DNA of 52,481 nt from Verrucomicrobiaceae bacterium (GTDB lineage: Bacteria > Verrucomicrobiota > Verrucomicrobiia > Verrucomicrobiales > Akkermansiaceae): NCBI GenBank assembly GCA_027491155.1, contig JAIXWR010000019.1, positions 1 through 52,481 on the forward strand, read 5' to 3'. The stretch's first letter is position 1; each line of letters begins with the position of its first letter. Both the position numbers and the translations under genes were made by a program. Shown piece by piece: positions 16,046-24,945 of this stretch. A model generated the notes under the pieces. That model searched no databases. It was not told where the DNA came from and saw nothing but the letters and a program-made list of their open reading frames with translations.

Positions 16046-17782
16046 TTAGCGCTTCTTCCGAAGGAAGGCCGGAACATCGAGATCCTCGCCCTCGAACAGG
16101 CTGGGCGAAGCCCCTTCGAACTTGCCCCTGGGGCCTCCTTCGAAACTGAGTTCCGCCTGCCCCTTGCCGGTCGTGCGGGGCTTTGCCACGGGCACCGGCT
16201 TGACTTCGACCGGAGCGGGCTCGACCTCCTCCTCGAGATCGTCGTCCAGTTCGTCGAACACTCCCGGAAGCGTCACCGGATCTCCCTCGTCGTCCTTGCC
16301 GGCGAGCTGCGAAAGGGTGGGCTCGTCTTCAGGATCCTCTTCCTCGGTGACCGTGAAAAACGCGGGAGACTCGTCTTCCTCGGGTTCCTCGGCAGGCGCG
16401 GGTTCGGCGGCTTGCACGATCCTCTCCGGAACCGCGGGAAGATCCTCGTCGAGTTCGTCATCCTCGGGAACCAGCACGGGAATCTCCTGCGACTTGCCGG
16501 CAAAGTCATCGGTGACGGCGACTTCGTCCGGGAGCGAGCGGTCGATATCGAAGGGCGACGGCTCGGGCTCGGCAAAGGGCATCGGATCCGCGGCACGTGC
16601 GGGCTCGGCTTTGGGAGCCGCCACCGGAACCGCGGCGGGTTTGGGATCTTCGAACAAAGGCGCGATCGCCACCGCCGCCGCGGGTTTCTTCTCCCGCGCG
16701 GCACGCACGACCGGCTTGGCGGGTTCTTCGGCCGCCGCTTCGTCGGCAAAGCCCACGGTCGGCTCCAGCAGCGAGGGACGCTCCACCGGTGCCGAGCGGG
16801 TGGCATAGAGCCGGTCCTCGGGCAGCGAACTCACCATCGTGATGCTCAGATGATCGCCCATGCTCGGGTCCACCGCCGCGCCGAACAGCACGTGGGCCTT
16901 GTCCGGCACGAACTTCGACAAGCTCTGCATCAGCAGCTCGATCTCGTACAGCGTGAGGTCCTCGCCGCCGCAAAGGTGGACGAGCACCGTCTCGGCATCC
17001 TTCAGCAGCGCGCCCTGGTCGAGCAGCGGGCTGTTCAGCGCGTTGCGCAGCGCCTTTTGCGCGCGGTCCTTGCCGCTGGAGATCCCGGAGCCGAAGAGAC
17101 AGCGCGAGCGGGTGGTGCGCAGCGCCGTCATCAGATCGTCGAGGCCGACGTTGATCAAGCCGGGGCGGATCACCAGCCGGATCACGGCCTTGATGCTTTC
17201 CGAAATCATCCGGTCCGCGGCGGCGAAGGCCTCGTGAATGCCTTGCTTGGCCAGCACCAGGTCACCCATCCGGTTGTTGTCGAAGGTGACCAGCGCGTTG
17301 GACAGGACGGCCAGCTCGTTGAGCGCGGTGTCGGCCTGCTCGCGGCGGCGGCGGCCTTCGAAGCCGAAGGGCATGGTCGCGAAGACCACCACGAAGGCTC
17401 CCTCCTCGCGGGCGATGCGGCAGATGATCGGAGCCGCACCGGAGCCGGTGCCGCCGCCGAGACCGACGCAGAGGAAAACGATCTTGCGGCCCTTGAGCGC
17501 GGCACGCACCTCGCCTTCCGCTTCCATCACGGCCTGCTGTCCGAGTTCGGGGTCCCCGCCGGAGCCGAGGCCTTTCGTCAGGTTGCGGCCGAGCTGGATG
17601 CGGTCGCGCGCCACCGAGCCGGAAAGCGTGCGGATGTCGGTATTGATTGCCAGCATCTCCGCGCCGTCCATGCCGTCGAGGACCACGCGGTCGAGCATGT
17701 TGGTGCCCGCGCCGCCGAGGCCGACGATTTTCACGGAGGAGGAAGGGATGGTGTTCTGGGGGTCGCGAGGGAATTCGATCAT
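16046..17782 (-). CDS. ftsZ: Cell division GTPase FtsZ with very long acidic linker
   Basis: The 578-residue protein has the tubulin-like GTPase domain at about residues 15-320. The signature GGGTGSG is at 109-115 and MPFGFEGRRR is the conserved switch. It polymerises into the Z-ring that guides septum formation. A roughly 230-residue Ala/Pro/Glu-rich linker follows, far longer than the usual 50-100. The end, DLDVPAFLRKKR, is the conserved C-terminal peptide that binds FtsA. In the T7 loop, NVGLDD replaces the usual NxDxxD, so the first Asp (D209 in E. coli) is Gly while the second is kept. It is the last gene of the cluster, 39 bp after ftsA. Confidence 0.96.
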   Translation of the reverse strand: MIEFPRDPQNTIPSSSVKIVGLGGAGTNMLDRVVLDGMDGAEMLAINTDIRTLSGSVARDRIQLGRNLTKGLGSGGDPELGQQAVMEAEGEVRAALKGRKIVFLCVGLGGGTGSGAAPIICRIAREEGAFVVVFATMPFGFEGRRRREQADTALNELAVLSNALVTFDNNRMGDLVLAKQGIHEAFAAADRMISESIKAVIRLVIRPGLINVGLDDLMTALRTTRSRCLFGSGISSGKDRAQKALRNALNSPLLDQGALLKDAETVLVHLCGGEDLTLYEIELLMQSLSKFVPDKAHVLFGAAVDPSMGDHLSITMVSSLPEDRLYATRSAPVERPSLLEPTVGFADEAAAEEPAKPVVRAAREKKPAAAVAIAPLFEDPKPAAVPVAAPKAEPARAADPMPFAEPEPSPFDIDRSLPDEVAVTDDFAGKSQEIPVLVPEDDELDEDLPAVPERIVQAAEPAPAEEPEEDESPAFFTVTEEEDPEDEPTLSQLAGKDDEGDPVTLPGVFDELDDDLEEEVEPAPVEVKPVPVAKPRTTGKGQAELSFEGGPRGKFEGASPSLFEGEDLDVPAFLRKKR

Positions 17783-17821
17783 GGCATTCGGGGTGGGCGG
17801 GGTCGCCGCCGGGGTGGTGAG

Positions 17822-19021
17822 TTACTTCGAGAAGGGCCAGAGGCGGCGGAGGAAGCCGCGCTTCGGTTCGCGTTCGGCCTCGATGATCTGGGCGTAGCGG
17901 ATCAGGCCGATGGCGGTGGTGAACTGGGGGTCCTTGAAATTCGCCTGCACGCCGCTGAGCTCGGGCGGCTCGGGGCGGTAGATGTCGCGCTTGAAGACAT
18001 CGTGCGCCAGCTCTCCGAACCCGCGCATCAGGCTGCTGCCGCCGGACAGGAAGACACCGGTGCCAACCCGCTCCATCGCGCCGTCGGGCAGGCGGCGCAG
18101 CAGCAGGCGCAGGGTTTCCTCGAGCCGCTGGCGGATGATGTCGTTGAGCAACTGCCGCTTCACCTCCGCTTCGGCGAAGCCCTTGTCGTCGGTGACCTTG
18201 ATCAATCCCACCGATCGCGCCGGATCCGCCGAGGCGTCGCCTTCGCGGACCTTCAGCGTCTCCGCCTTGGAAAAGGCGAGTCCCGTGACGAGGTGGATGT
18301 CGTTGGTGATGTGGTCGCCGCCCACCGGGATGCAGCCGGAGGCCTCGATCGCGCCGTCCTGATAGAGCACGTAGTCGGTGGTGCCGCCGCCGATGTCGAT
18401 CACCAGCGCGCCGCGCTCCTTCGACTCGCGGTCGAGCGCAACCTGGGCGGAAGCGATCGGCGCGAAGACGAGGTCGTCGATGTCCAGCGGCATCTCCCGC
18501 ACGCACTTGATCTGGTTCTCGATCCTCGAGCGGATCCCGTGGACCACGTGGAAGTCGGCATCGACCGTCTTGCCCGACAGCCCGACCGGCGAGGTGGCGT
18601 GCTCGAAGCCGTCCACCCCGAAGCGGCGGATGATGTGGTGGAGATAAACGTGGTCCGTGGGGATGGCGACCGCCCGTGCGATTTCCTTCGCCTCCTGCAC
18701 GTGGGACGGGGCGATGACCGACTCGTCGTCGGGCAGGCGGAAGCTGCCGCGGTTGTTCACGCCCTGGATATGGGCGCCGGTGACGGCCAGGTAGACGCTG
18801 CCGATCTCCACGTCGCTGGCATCCTCCGCCTTGACCAGCGCGTCCTTCACGCAGGCCCTGACCTGGGGGAAGTCGTAGATTTCGCCTTTCCGCACGCCGA
18901 CCGCCTTCGACTGGCCGACACCGAGGATTTTGACGGAGCCGTCGGACTTCACTTCACCGACCACCATGCAGATCTTGCTGGTGCCGATTTCGAGTCCGAC
19001 ATGGATCTTGGATCGTGGCAT
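17822..19021 (-). CDS. ftsA: Cell division protein FtsA
   Basis: The 399-residue actin-like ATPase begins MPRSKIHVGLEIGTSK (phosphate 1 motif) and has DIGGGTTDYVLYQDG (phosphate 2) and GVFLSGGSSLMRGF (adenosine motif). The 1C subdomain between them is present. The extreme C-terminus, PKRGFLRRLWPFSK, is the amphipathic membrane-targeting helix. It anchors FtsZ polymers to the membrane through the FtsZ C-terminal peptide. The longer frame to 19135 was rejected because residues before MPRSK are of shadow type and overlap ftsQ. It lies 7 bp after ftsQ and 39 bp before ftsZ, so all three are one transcript. Confidence 0.96.
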   Translation of the reverse strand: MPRSKIHVGLEIGTSKICMVVGEVKSDGSVKILGVGQSKAVGVRKGEIYDFPQVRACVKDALVKAEDASDVEIGSVYLAVTGAHIQGVNNRGSFRLPDDESVIAPSHVQEAKEIARAVAIPTDHVYLHHIIRRFGVDGFEHATSPVGLSGKTVDADFHVVHGIRSRIENQIKCVREMPLDIDDLVFAPIASAQVALDRESKERGALVIDIGGGTTDYVLYQDGAIEASGCIPVGGDHITNDIHLVTGLAFSKAETLKVREGDASADPARSVGLIKVTDDKGFAEAEVKRQLLNDIIRQRLEETLRLLLRRLPDGAMERVGTGVFLSGGSSLMRGFGELAHDVFKRDIYRPEPPELSGVQANFKDPQFTTAIGLIRYAQIIEAEREPKRGFLRRLWPFSK

Positions 19022-19028
19022 GGATGAT

Positions 19029-20006
19029 TCAGCGATGGATGAGCTTTTCGAGATCGCGGGAACGGCGGTCGGGAGCGGCGGGGGGCGCTTCCTCGGCTTC
19101 GTCGACGAGGATGGCACGGGGCACCGCGTCGCCATGGAGAACCACCGGAAGATTGCGCGCGGGGATCAGCTCGATCGAGGCGATCTGCTGGCCCCTCTCG
19201 CGGGCATGGCCGAGAGCGGCTTTCAAATCGGCCATCTGGCGGTGATGGTCGCCCAGTCCGAAGCGCGCGGCGGTTCCGTCGCGGGTCACGATCTCGAGCG
19301 ACCACTTCCGGTTCTGCCGGAGCGATTCGATCCATTGGCCCGCGTCGGACATCTCCTCGCAGGCCACCTGGTAGAGCGCCATCAGCCGGTGGAATTCCGG
19401 GTGCTCCACCTTGCTTCCCGCCGCGGGGGCATCGCCGCCGTCGCCCAACTCGATCACCGGCAGCGCGGAGGCGGTGCCGAAAAGGTTTGGCGGGCAAGGG
19501 AAAGCGAAGCCCGACTTGTCGACCAGAAGTCCCGTCTTCGGGTCGCGCGGCGCGATGCCATGCGGACGGCTGGCGATCCACGCGTGCGGCTCTCGGGCGG
19601 TGACCTCGACGATCAGGGTGCCTGGAAACTCCCGGCGCACCGCGGCGGACGCCAGCTCGGGGCGGGCCTTGAGCTTGGACTCGATCGCCGAGGGATCGCA
19701 CTCGAACAGGCTGCCGTTCAGGTTGATCCCGGCAATCCGCACGAGATCGCGCTCGTCGATCGCCGGGTTCGGCGTCAGACGGAGCGCCTGGAGGCGGAAC
19801 TCCTGGTTTTCCACCAGCCCGCGGCGGACGCCAAGCCGCGCACCCCACACCGCGCCGCCAACCAGCACGAGGATGAACGCGAGTTTCGCGAACTTGCGGA
19901 GATACCTCATCAGCCCGAACCAGGCGATGCGCGGCGACATGACATGCGCCTGCAACTCGATCACCTGGCGGCGATGCGGAACCCGGGATGTGCGTCGTTT
20001 GAACAT
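19029..20006 (-). CDS. ftsQ: Cell division protein FtsQ
   Basis: The 325-residue protein has a basic cytoplasmic tail, one membrane segment at about residues 45-66 (LAFILVLVGGAVWGARLGV) and a POTRA domain at about 74-145 containing GSLFECDPSAIESKL and REFPGTLIVEVTAREP. A beta domain follows. FtsQ links the cytoplasmic and periplasmic halves of the divisome with FtsB and FtsL. Sequence conservation is low, but topology, size and position between ddl and ftsA are those of FtsQ. The start at 20006 gives a standard N-terminus; the longer frame to 20321 reads into ddl. Confidence 0.92.
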   Translation of the reverse strand: MFKRRTSRVPHRRQVIELQAHVMSPRIAWFGLMRYLRKFAKLAFILVLVGGAVWGARLGVRRGLVENQEFRLQALRLTPNPAIDERDLVRIAGINLNGSLFECDPSAIESKLKARPELASAAVRREFPGTLIVEVTAREPHAWIASRPHGIAPRDPKTGLLVDKSGFAFPCPPNLFGTASALPVIELGDGGDAPAAGSKVEHPEFHRLMALYQVACEEMSDAGQWIESLRQNRKWSLEIVTRDGTAARFGLGDHHRQMADLKAALGHARERGQQIASIELIPARNLPVVLHGDAVPRAILVDEAEEAPPAAPDRRSRDLEKLIHR

Positions 20007-20023
20007 GGGTGTTGGCGGGTGGT

Positions 20024-20947
20024 TCAGGAACGGAGGGCGAGCGACAGTTCGGCGATCTTCAGGCAGAGCTCGGTGAAACCGATTCCATGCGCGGCGGCGG
20101 ACTTTGGCAGCAGGCTGGTCTCGGTCATGCCGGGGATGGTGTTGGCTTCGAGGACGAAGGGGTTGCCGGCGGCGTCGAGCAGGACGTCGACGCGCGAGTA
20201 GATCTCGACGCCGAGCGAGCGGTGACCGGCAAGGGCGGCTTCCTGGACGCGGCGGGTGGTTTCCGCATCGAGATCGGCCGGGCAGTAGTAGTCGCTGCCT
20301 TTCCCGCCGCCACCGAGCCACGGGTACTTGTTCTCCATGCTGTAGAAGGTGTCGCGCGGGGCGATTTGGACGATCGGCATGGCGACGTCATCGAGGATGC
20401 CGACGGTGAGTTCCTTCCCCTCGACGAAAGCTTCGACGAGGATGTCGTTGCCGTACTTCGCGGCGGTCTCCATCGCGGCCATCGCGTCGGCGGCATCCTT
20501 CACGATGGTCACGCCGACGCTCGATCCCTCGCGCGGCGGCTTCACCACGAAAGGCAACGGGATCGACGGCAGTTTCGGGCCGTTCGAGACATCGACGATC
20601 TCCGAAGCGGGCGTCGGGACTCCCGCGGCGAGGAACTTCTCCTTGGCGAGGTTCTTGTCGAAGGCGATGCGGCTGCCGGTGACGCCCGCGCCGGTGTAGG
20701 GAACGCCGCGGTCCTCGAGGATCTGCTGGAGCTGGCCATCCTCGCCGAAGGTGCCGTGGATCACGTTGAAGGCGAGGCCGGTGCCGGCGGGGAGCTCGAA
20801 ATCGGGGCCGGTGACATCGACGCCGACCGCGTTGCAGCCTGCGGCCTGCAGCGCCTTGAGCACGGCGTTTCCGGAGGCGAGCGAGACCTGCCGCTCGGAG
20901 CCGGGGCCGCCCATCAGGACGGCGATGAGGAGATGGTCGGGGATCAT
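20024..20947 (-). CDS. ddl: D-alanine--D-alanine ligase
   Basis: The 307-residue ATP-grasp enzyme joins two D-alanines using ATP to make the dipeptide used by MurF. GGPGSERQVSLASG near the N-terminus is the first family signature, NVIHGTFGEDGQLQQIL the next, and EANTIPGMTETSLLPKSA near the C-terminus holds the metal-binding and substrate residues. Length matches the family (about 300-360). The gene is 2 bp after the murC-murB stop and 17 bp before ftsQ. It is cytoplasmic. Confidence 0.96.
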   Translation of the reverse strand: MIPDHLLIAVLMGGPGSERQVSLASGNAVLKALQAAGCNAVGVDVTGPDFELPAGTGLAFNVIHGTFGEDGQLQQILEDRGVPYTGAGVTGSRIAFDKNLAKEKFLAAGVPTPASEIVDVSNGPKLPSIPLPFVVKPPREGSSVGVTIVKDAADAMAAMETAAKYGNDILVEAFVEGKELTVGILDDVAMPIVQIAPRDTFYSMENKYPWLGGGGKGSDYYCPADLDAETTRRVQEAALAGHRSLGVEIYSRVDVLLDAAGNPFVLEANTIPGMTETSLLPKSAAAHGIGFTELCLKIAELSLALRS

Positions 20948-20949
20948 GG

Positions 20950-23247
20950 TCAGAATGTGAATTCGTCGTCGCCTAGTACTTTGACTTCGGTTTCCAGCTC
21001 GATGCCGCGGGTTTCACGGGCGAGCGCCTTGATGCGGTCGATCACCGCAAGCACGTCGCTTGCCGTCGCGCCGCCGCCGTTGACGATGAAGTTGCCGTGG
21101 ATTTCCGAAACGCGGGCCTTGCCCTCGCCGCAGCCTTTCAGGCCGAGTTCGTCGACCAGCTTGCCGGCGGGCGTTTCGGCCGGGTTCTTGAAGATACACC
21201 CGGCGCTGGCGGCGACCGGTTGCGAGGTCTTGCGCTTGGCGCGCGACGCGTCCCAGCGGGCCTGGATCGCCTCGGCCGTGTCGGGCTGGCCGGCGAAGAC
21301 CGCTTGCAAGGCGAAGTTCCGCCGCAGCTCGGGGACGTCGCGGTAGTTCGACACGATCTCGTCGCGCGAGCGCTCGCGGATCTCGCCGTCCTCGTCGAGG
21401 AAGGTGACGCTGACCACCTGGTCGAAGGTCTCGATGCCCATCGCGCCGGCATTCATCCGCAGCGCACCGCCGACGTTGCCGGGGATGCCTTCCATCCACT
21501 CGAAGCCGCCGATGCCTGCCGCCTGCGCGACGCTGGCGAGCTTCTTCAAGCGCACTCCGGCTCCCGCGACCACCAGGCCGTCTCTCACGAAGCACTCGGA
21601 GAAAACCCCGCCGCTCGGATGAATCACCGCGCCTCGGATCCCGCCGTCGCGGACCAGCAGGTTCGAGCCGCGGCCGACCACGCGCATCGCCACGCCGCGC
21701 TCGCGGCAGTAGTTGGCGACCGCCGCGAAGGCCTCGAAGGTGTGGGGCTCGATCCAGAACTGCGCGGGTCCGCCGACCAGCATCGTGGTGTGGCGGCGCA
21801 TCGGTTCGTAGAGGCGGGCGTCGATGTCGCCGCGCGGGACGAGGTTCAGCATTTCCTCCAGCACCTTGAGGTCGTTGGCGATCCGCGTGCCTGCTTCGTG
21901 GACGTTGCCCGCGCCCAGCGTGATCAAAAGGTCGCCGGGCTCGAGCGCGTTGCCGACGACGTGGTGGGCGGTCGCGAGGTTCGGCAGCGAGACGACGTGG
22001 TCGGCATCGAGGCGCCTGGCCGCTTGTACGATGGTGTCGCCGCTGACGCCGGGGATCGGCAGCTCGCTGGCGGGATAGACGTCGGTGACGAAGACCTTGT
22101 CGGCCGCTTGCAGGACTTTGCCGAAGTCGTCGGCCAGCGCCTGGGTGCGGGTGTAGCGGTGCGGCTGGAACAGCACGACCACCCGGCCGGGCTTCAAGGA
22201 GCGCGCGGTTTGCAGGGTCGCGGCCAGCTCGGTCGGGTGGTGGCCGTAGTCGTCGACGATCCGAAGTCGCGACGAGAGATATTTCGTTTCGAAGCGCCGC
22301 TTGGCTCCGGCGAAGGTGTTGAGCGCGCGGGAGACCAGCGTGAAGTCCGCGCCCAGGGAGTCGGCGGTGGCGATCGCGGCCAGCGCGTTGAGCACGTTGT
22401 GGCGGCCGGGGATGCCGAGCTCGACGTCGCCGAGAATCTCGCCCTTGCGAACTACGGTGAATGCCGTAGCACCGCGCAGCTCGCGGATTTCCGCCGCGGT
22501 GTAGTCGGCGTCCGACCAGCCGTAGCTGACCGCTTGATCGGACTTCGTCGCGACCTCGGTGGCGACCGAACATTCGCGGCAATAGACGACCGGACCGGAA
22601 GTCTGGCTCACCAGCGTGGCGAAGACCGCCTTGATCTCGTCGAGGTCCTTGTAGTGGTCGAGGTGCTCGGCCTCGATGTTGAGAATGATCGAGCAAGCCG
22701 GCCGGTAGAGCGCCAGGGTGCCGTCGCTTTCATCGCCTTCCGCGACCATCCACTCGCCGTCCTCCGACCAGCGGGCGTTCGCACCGAGCACCGGGATCTC
22801 CGCACCGACGTAGTGGCTCGGCTGGAGGCCGGCCTCGCGCAGGGCGTGGGCGACCATCGACGAGGTCGTGGTCTTGCCGTGCGTGCCGGAGACGATGATG
22901 CCCTTCCGCGTGTGAAGGATCGCCGCGAGGCATTCCGCGCGGCGGATCAGCTTGATGCCGGCCGCCTTGGCCGCGGCATAGGAGGGATTGTCGGGACGGA
23001 TCGCCGACGAATAAACCACCACGTCCGCACCTTGCACCGCCTCCGCGGTGTGGGGCGACGAGAAGATCAGGCCGAGCTTCTGCATGCGCTCGGTTTCGCC
23101 CGAGGTCACGCGGTCCGAGCCGCTGACCGTGTGACCCATGCCGAGCAGCAGCAGCGCCAGCCCGCTCATGCCCGAGCCCGCCACCCCGATCAGGTGGATG
23201 CGCAGCGGGTGGTCGCGGTCGGTCAGCTTGGTGCTCAGCTCGTTCAT
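20950..23247 (-). CDS. murC/murB: MurC-MurB fusion: UDP-MurNAc--L-alanine ligase and UDP-MurNAc dehydrogenase
   Basis: This 765-residue protein joins two enzymes. Residues 1 to about 455 are MurC: GVAGSGMSGLALLLLGMGH binds the UDP part, SGTHGKTTTSSMV the ATP, and YGHHPTELAATL is conserved. Residues from about 470 are MurB, an FAD enzyme, with VVGRGSNLLVRDGG, GIPGNVGGALRMNAGAMG and AGCIFKNP. In the last motif Cys takes the place of the usual proton-donor Ser. MurB makes UDP-MurNAc and MurC adds L-Ala, so the fusion couples consecutive steps in reverse order along the chain. A MurB/C fusion has been described in Verrucomicrobium spinosum. The start at 23247 overlaps the murG stop in ATGA. Confidence 0.95.
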   Translation of the reverse strand: MNELSTKLTDRDHPLRIHLIGVAGSGMSGLALLLLGMGHTVSGSDRVTSGETERMQKLGLIFSSPHTAEAVQGADVVVYSSAIRPDNPSYAAAKAAGIKLIRRAECLAAILHTRKGIIVSGTHGKTTTSSMVAHALREAGLQPSHYVGAEIPVLGANARWSEDGEWMVAEGDESDGTLALYRPACSIILNIEAEHLDHYKDLDEIKAVFATLVSQTSGPVVYCRECSVATEVATKSDQAVSYGWSDADYTAAEIRELRGATAFTVVRKGEILGDVELGIPGRHNVLNALAAIATADSLGADFTLVSRALNTFAGAKRRFETKYLSSRLRIVDDYGHHPTELAATLQTARSLKPGRVVVLFQPHRYTRTQALADDFGKVLQAADKVFVTDVYPASELPIPGVSGDTIVQAARRLDADHVVSLPNLATAHHVVGNALEPGDLLITLGAGNVHEAGTRIANDLKVLEEMLNLVPRGDIDARLYEPMRRHTTMLVGGPAQFWIEPHTFEAFAAVANYCRERGVAMRVVGRGSNLLVRDGGIRGAVIHPSGGVFSECFVRDGLVVAGAGVRLKKLASVAQAAGIGGFEWMEGIPGNVGGALRMNAGAMGIETFDQVVSVTFLDEDGEIRERSRDEIVSNYRDVPELRRNFALQAVFAGQPDTAEAIQARWDASRAKRKTSQPVAASAGCIFKNPAETPAGKLVDELGLKGCGEGKARVSEIHGNFIVNGGGATASDVLAVIDRIKALARETRGIELETEVKVLGDDEFTF

Positions 23248-24350
23248 TTCCGGGAAAGGGTCGCTTGGATCGCGTCGCACACCCGCGCCGAGGCATCGGG
23301 CACGGCGAGCGAACGGGCCGCTTGTGCCATGCGGTCGCGGCTTTGCAAGTCGCTCATCAGCGTGGTGACGCGGGCGGCCAGCTTGGCGGCGTCGAGTTCG
23401 CCTTCGGGCTCGAGGAAGGCCGCGCCGGCCTTCGAGAACACCTCGCCGTTGCGCGTCTGGTGGTCGTCGGCGGCGTAGGGAAATGGCACCAGGATCGAGG
23501 GCAGGCCGAGGAATGAAAGCTCGGTCATGCTGGACGCACCGGAGCGCGACAGCACGGCATCGGCCACCGCATAGGCGGCCGGCATGTCGTCGCAAAACCC
23601 GATCACCCGGTAGCCGTCGTGAGTGCCGGCTTCCTCTTCGACCCGCGCCTCGTCCAGCGGCCCGGCGATGTGCAGGACCTGGGTGCCCGGCGGGAAATCC
23701 TTGAACGCCATCGCGACCAGCGAGTTCAGCCGCCGCGCGCCCTGGCTGCCGCCGGTGACCATCAGCGTCGGCCTCGACGGATCGAGCCCGAACTTCTTCG
23801 CGGCCCCGGCCCGGCTCGGCAGCGCGCGCATCTCCGCCCGCACCGGCGTGCCGGTCATCACCACGTCCTTGCCCGGGAAAAACGCTCGTGCCGGCTCCAT
23901 CCCGATGAACACCTGCTTGCAAAACTTCGCCGTCAGCCGGTTCGCCTTGCCCGGCAGCGCGTTGGAATCGTGCACGAAAGCCGGCAGACCCGCCTTCTTC
24001 GCCGCCCAACAGGGAGGCAGAGAGGTGAAGCCGCCCATGCCCAGCACCGCGTCCGCCTTGACCTCCTTGAGCAGACCGCCGCAGCGGCCCATCGTCTTCC
24101 AGAGCCCCAGCAGGAAAGGCAGCATCTTCGGCGAAAAGGTCGCCGGCTTGGCGATCGCGGGGATCGTCTCGAAGCGATACTGCGGGTATTTCCGCCGCGC
24201 TTCCTGGTCGATCTTCTTCTCGGAAACCAGCAGCAGCACCTCGCCACCACGTGCCGTCCACTCTTCCGCGACGGCCAGCCCGGGGAAGAGATGCCCCCCG
24301 GTGCCACCGCACGCGATTACCAACGACGCTTTGCCGCTTTTCTGATCCAT
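23244..24350 (-). CDS. murG: UDP-GlcNAc:undecaprenyl-PP-MurNAc-pentapeptide transferase MurG
   Basis: The 368-residue GT-B glycosyltransferase adds GlcNAc to lipid I to make lipid II on the inner face of the membrane. ACGGTGGHLFPGLAVAEEW is the N-terminal glycine loop, MVTGGSQGARRLN the C-terminal loop, and SRSGASSMTELSFLGLPSI with the following PFPYAADDHQ the UDP-GlcNAc site. I chose ATG 24350; an upstream ATG at 24383 adds 11 residues. It is the first gene of the cluster. The usual upstream genes (mraY, murD, ftsW and others) are absent, so the dcw cluster is split here. Confidence 0.95.
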   Translation of the reverse strand: MDQKSGKASLVIACGGTGGHLFPGLAVAEEWTARGGEVLLLVSEKKIDQEARRKYPQYRFETIPAIAKPATFSPKMLPFLLGLWKTMGRCGGLLKEVKADAVLGMGGFTSLPPCWAAKKAGLPAFVHDSNALPGKANRLTAKFCKQVFIGMEPARAFFPGKDVVMTGTPVRAEMRALPSRAGAAKKFGLDPSRPTLMVTGGSQGARRLNSLVAMAFKDFPPGTQVLHIAGPLDEARVEEEAGTHDGYRVIGFCDDMPAAYAVADAVLSRSGASSMTELSFLGLPSILVPFPYAADDHQTRNGEVFSKAGAAFLEPEGELDAAKLAARVTTLMSDLQSRDRMAQAARSLAVPDASARVCDAIQATLSRK

Positions 24351-24945
24351 TTTCCCGTGTCCCGAGAGCCCCGGCAAAAGCACCGTGCGGCCACGGCGGA
24401 GAATGCAACATTACTTGATTATCAGGCAATCCCCAAAACCGTCCGTTAGACGCTTTCCTCTCCCGCTCCGCGCCTTCCCTTGGTTTCATGGGATCTCCGG
24501 CAATCGCAGCCGGCACCCTCGCATTTCCACGCCTACGCGATTGCGTCATACGAAGCTCCTTGTCGTCGGGTCCGATCCGGGCTTGGATCACGTCGTTCGC
24601 AACGAACACCCCGCGCCGCCGGAAGCCCCCCGACCGACGGCAAAGGAGACATAGAACCGGACGAAGGATCCCCCCGTCCCCGACCGGTTCGCCCACTCCG
24701 GCCCAGGTCCTCCCCGACCCGAGCCGGAAACTTTCCCCCCGTTAGTGTTAGTGTGTGTGTTAGTGTGTGTAGTCAGCCGCCCGGAGGGTCAAATCCCCCG
24801 ATCCTCCGGGCGGACTGCCTTACCAAAAGAGGCCAGGTCCCTCTTCCCCAATCGCTAAGCCCCCCCACACACTCCCTTTTTTCCTCCCGGCCGGTCCCCT
24901 TCGCGATCGCCGACGCCCTTCAAGCTCCGCCGGACTTTCCGTTTG
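24351..24945. other. Long leader/intergenic region before murG
   Basis: No gene is supported in this stretch. It holds a GT-rich run at 24741-24770 (repeated GTTAGTGT and GTGT), a perfect 11-bp hairpin at 24777-24813 and a smaller AAGAGG/CCTCTT hairpin at about 24827-24846. The promoter of the murG-to-ftsZ operon should lie here, but I cannot place -35 and -10 boxes with confidence. The rightward frame at 24480-24998 has no domain character and ends inside the next repeat. Confidence 0.5.
24777..24813. terminator. Perfect 11-bp GC hairpin upstream of dcw cluster
   Basis: CCGCCCGGAGG at 24777-24787 pairs with CCTCCGGGCGG at 24803-24813 around a 15-base loop. No T-run follows on either strand, so it is not a standard intrinsic terminator. 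It may be a terminator needing a factor, a leader structure of the dcw transcript or a repeat. The GT-rich run directly precedes it on the plus strand. Confidence 0.4.

Noticed and set aside
16037..19027. A 996-codon rightward frame opposite ftsZ and ftsA
   Set aside because: It spans two real genes on the other strand and has typical shadow composition; ftsZ and ftsA carry full motifs.
21097..23478. A 793-codon rightward frame opposite murC-murB
   Set aside because: Antisense of a recognised enzyme fusion with no independent motif.
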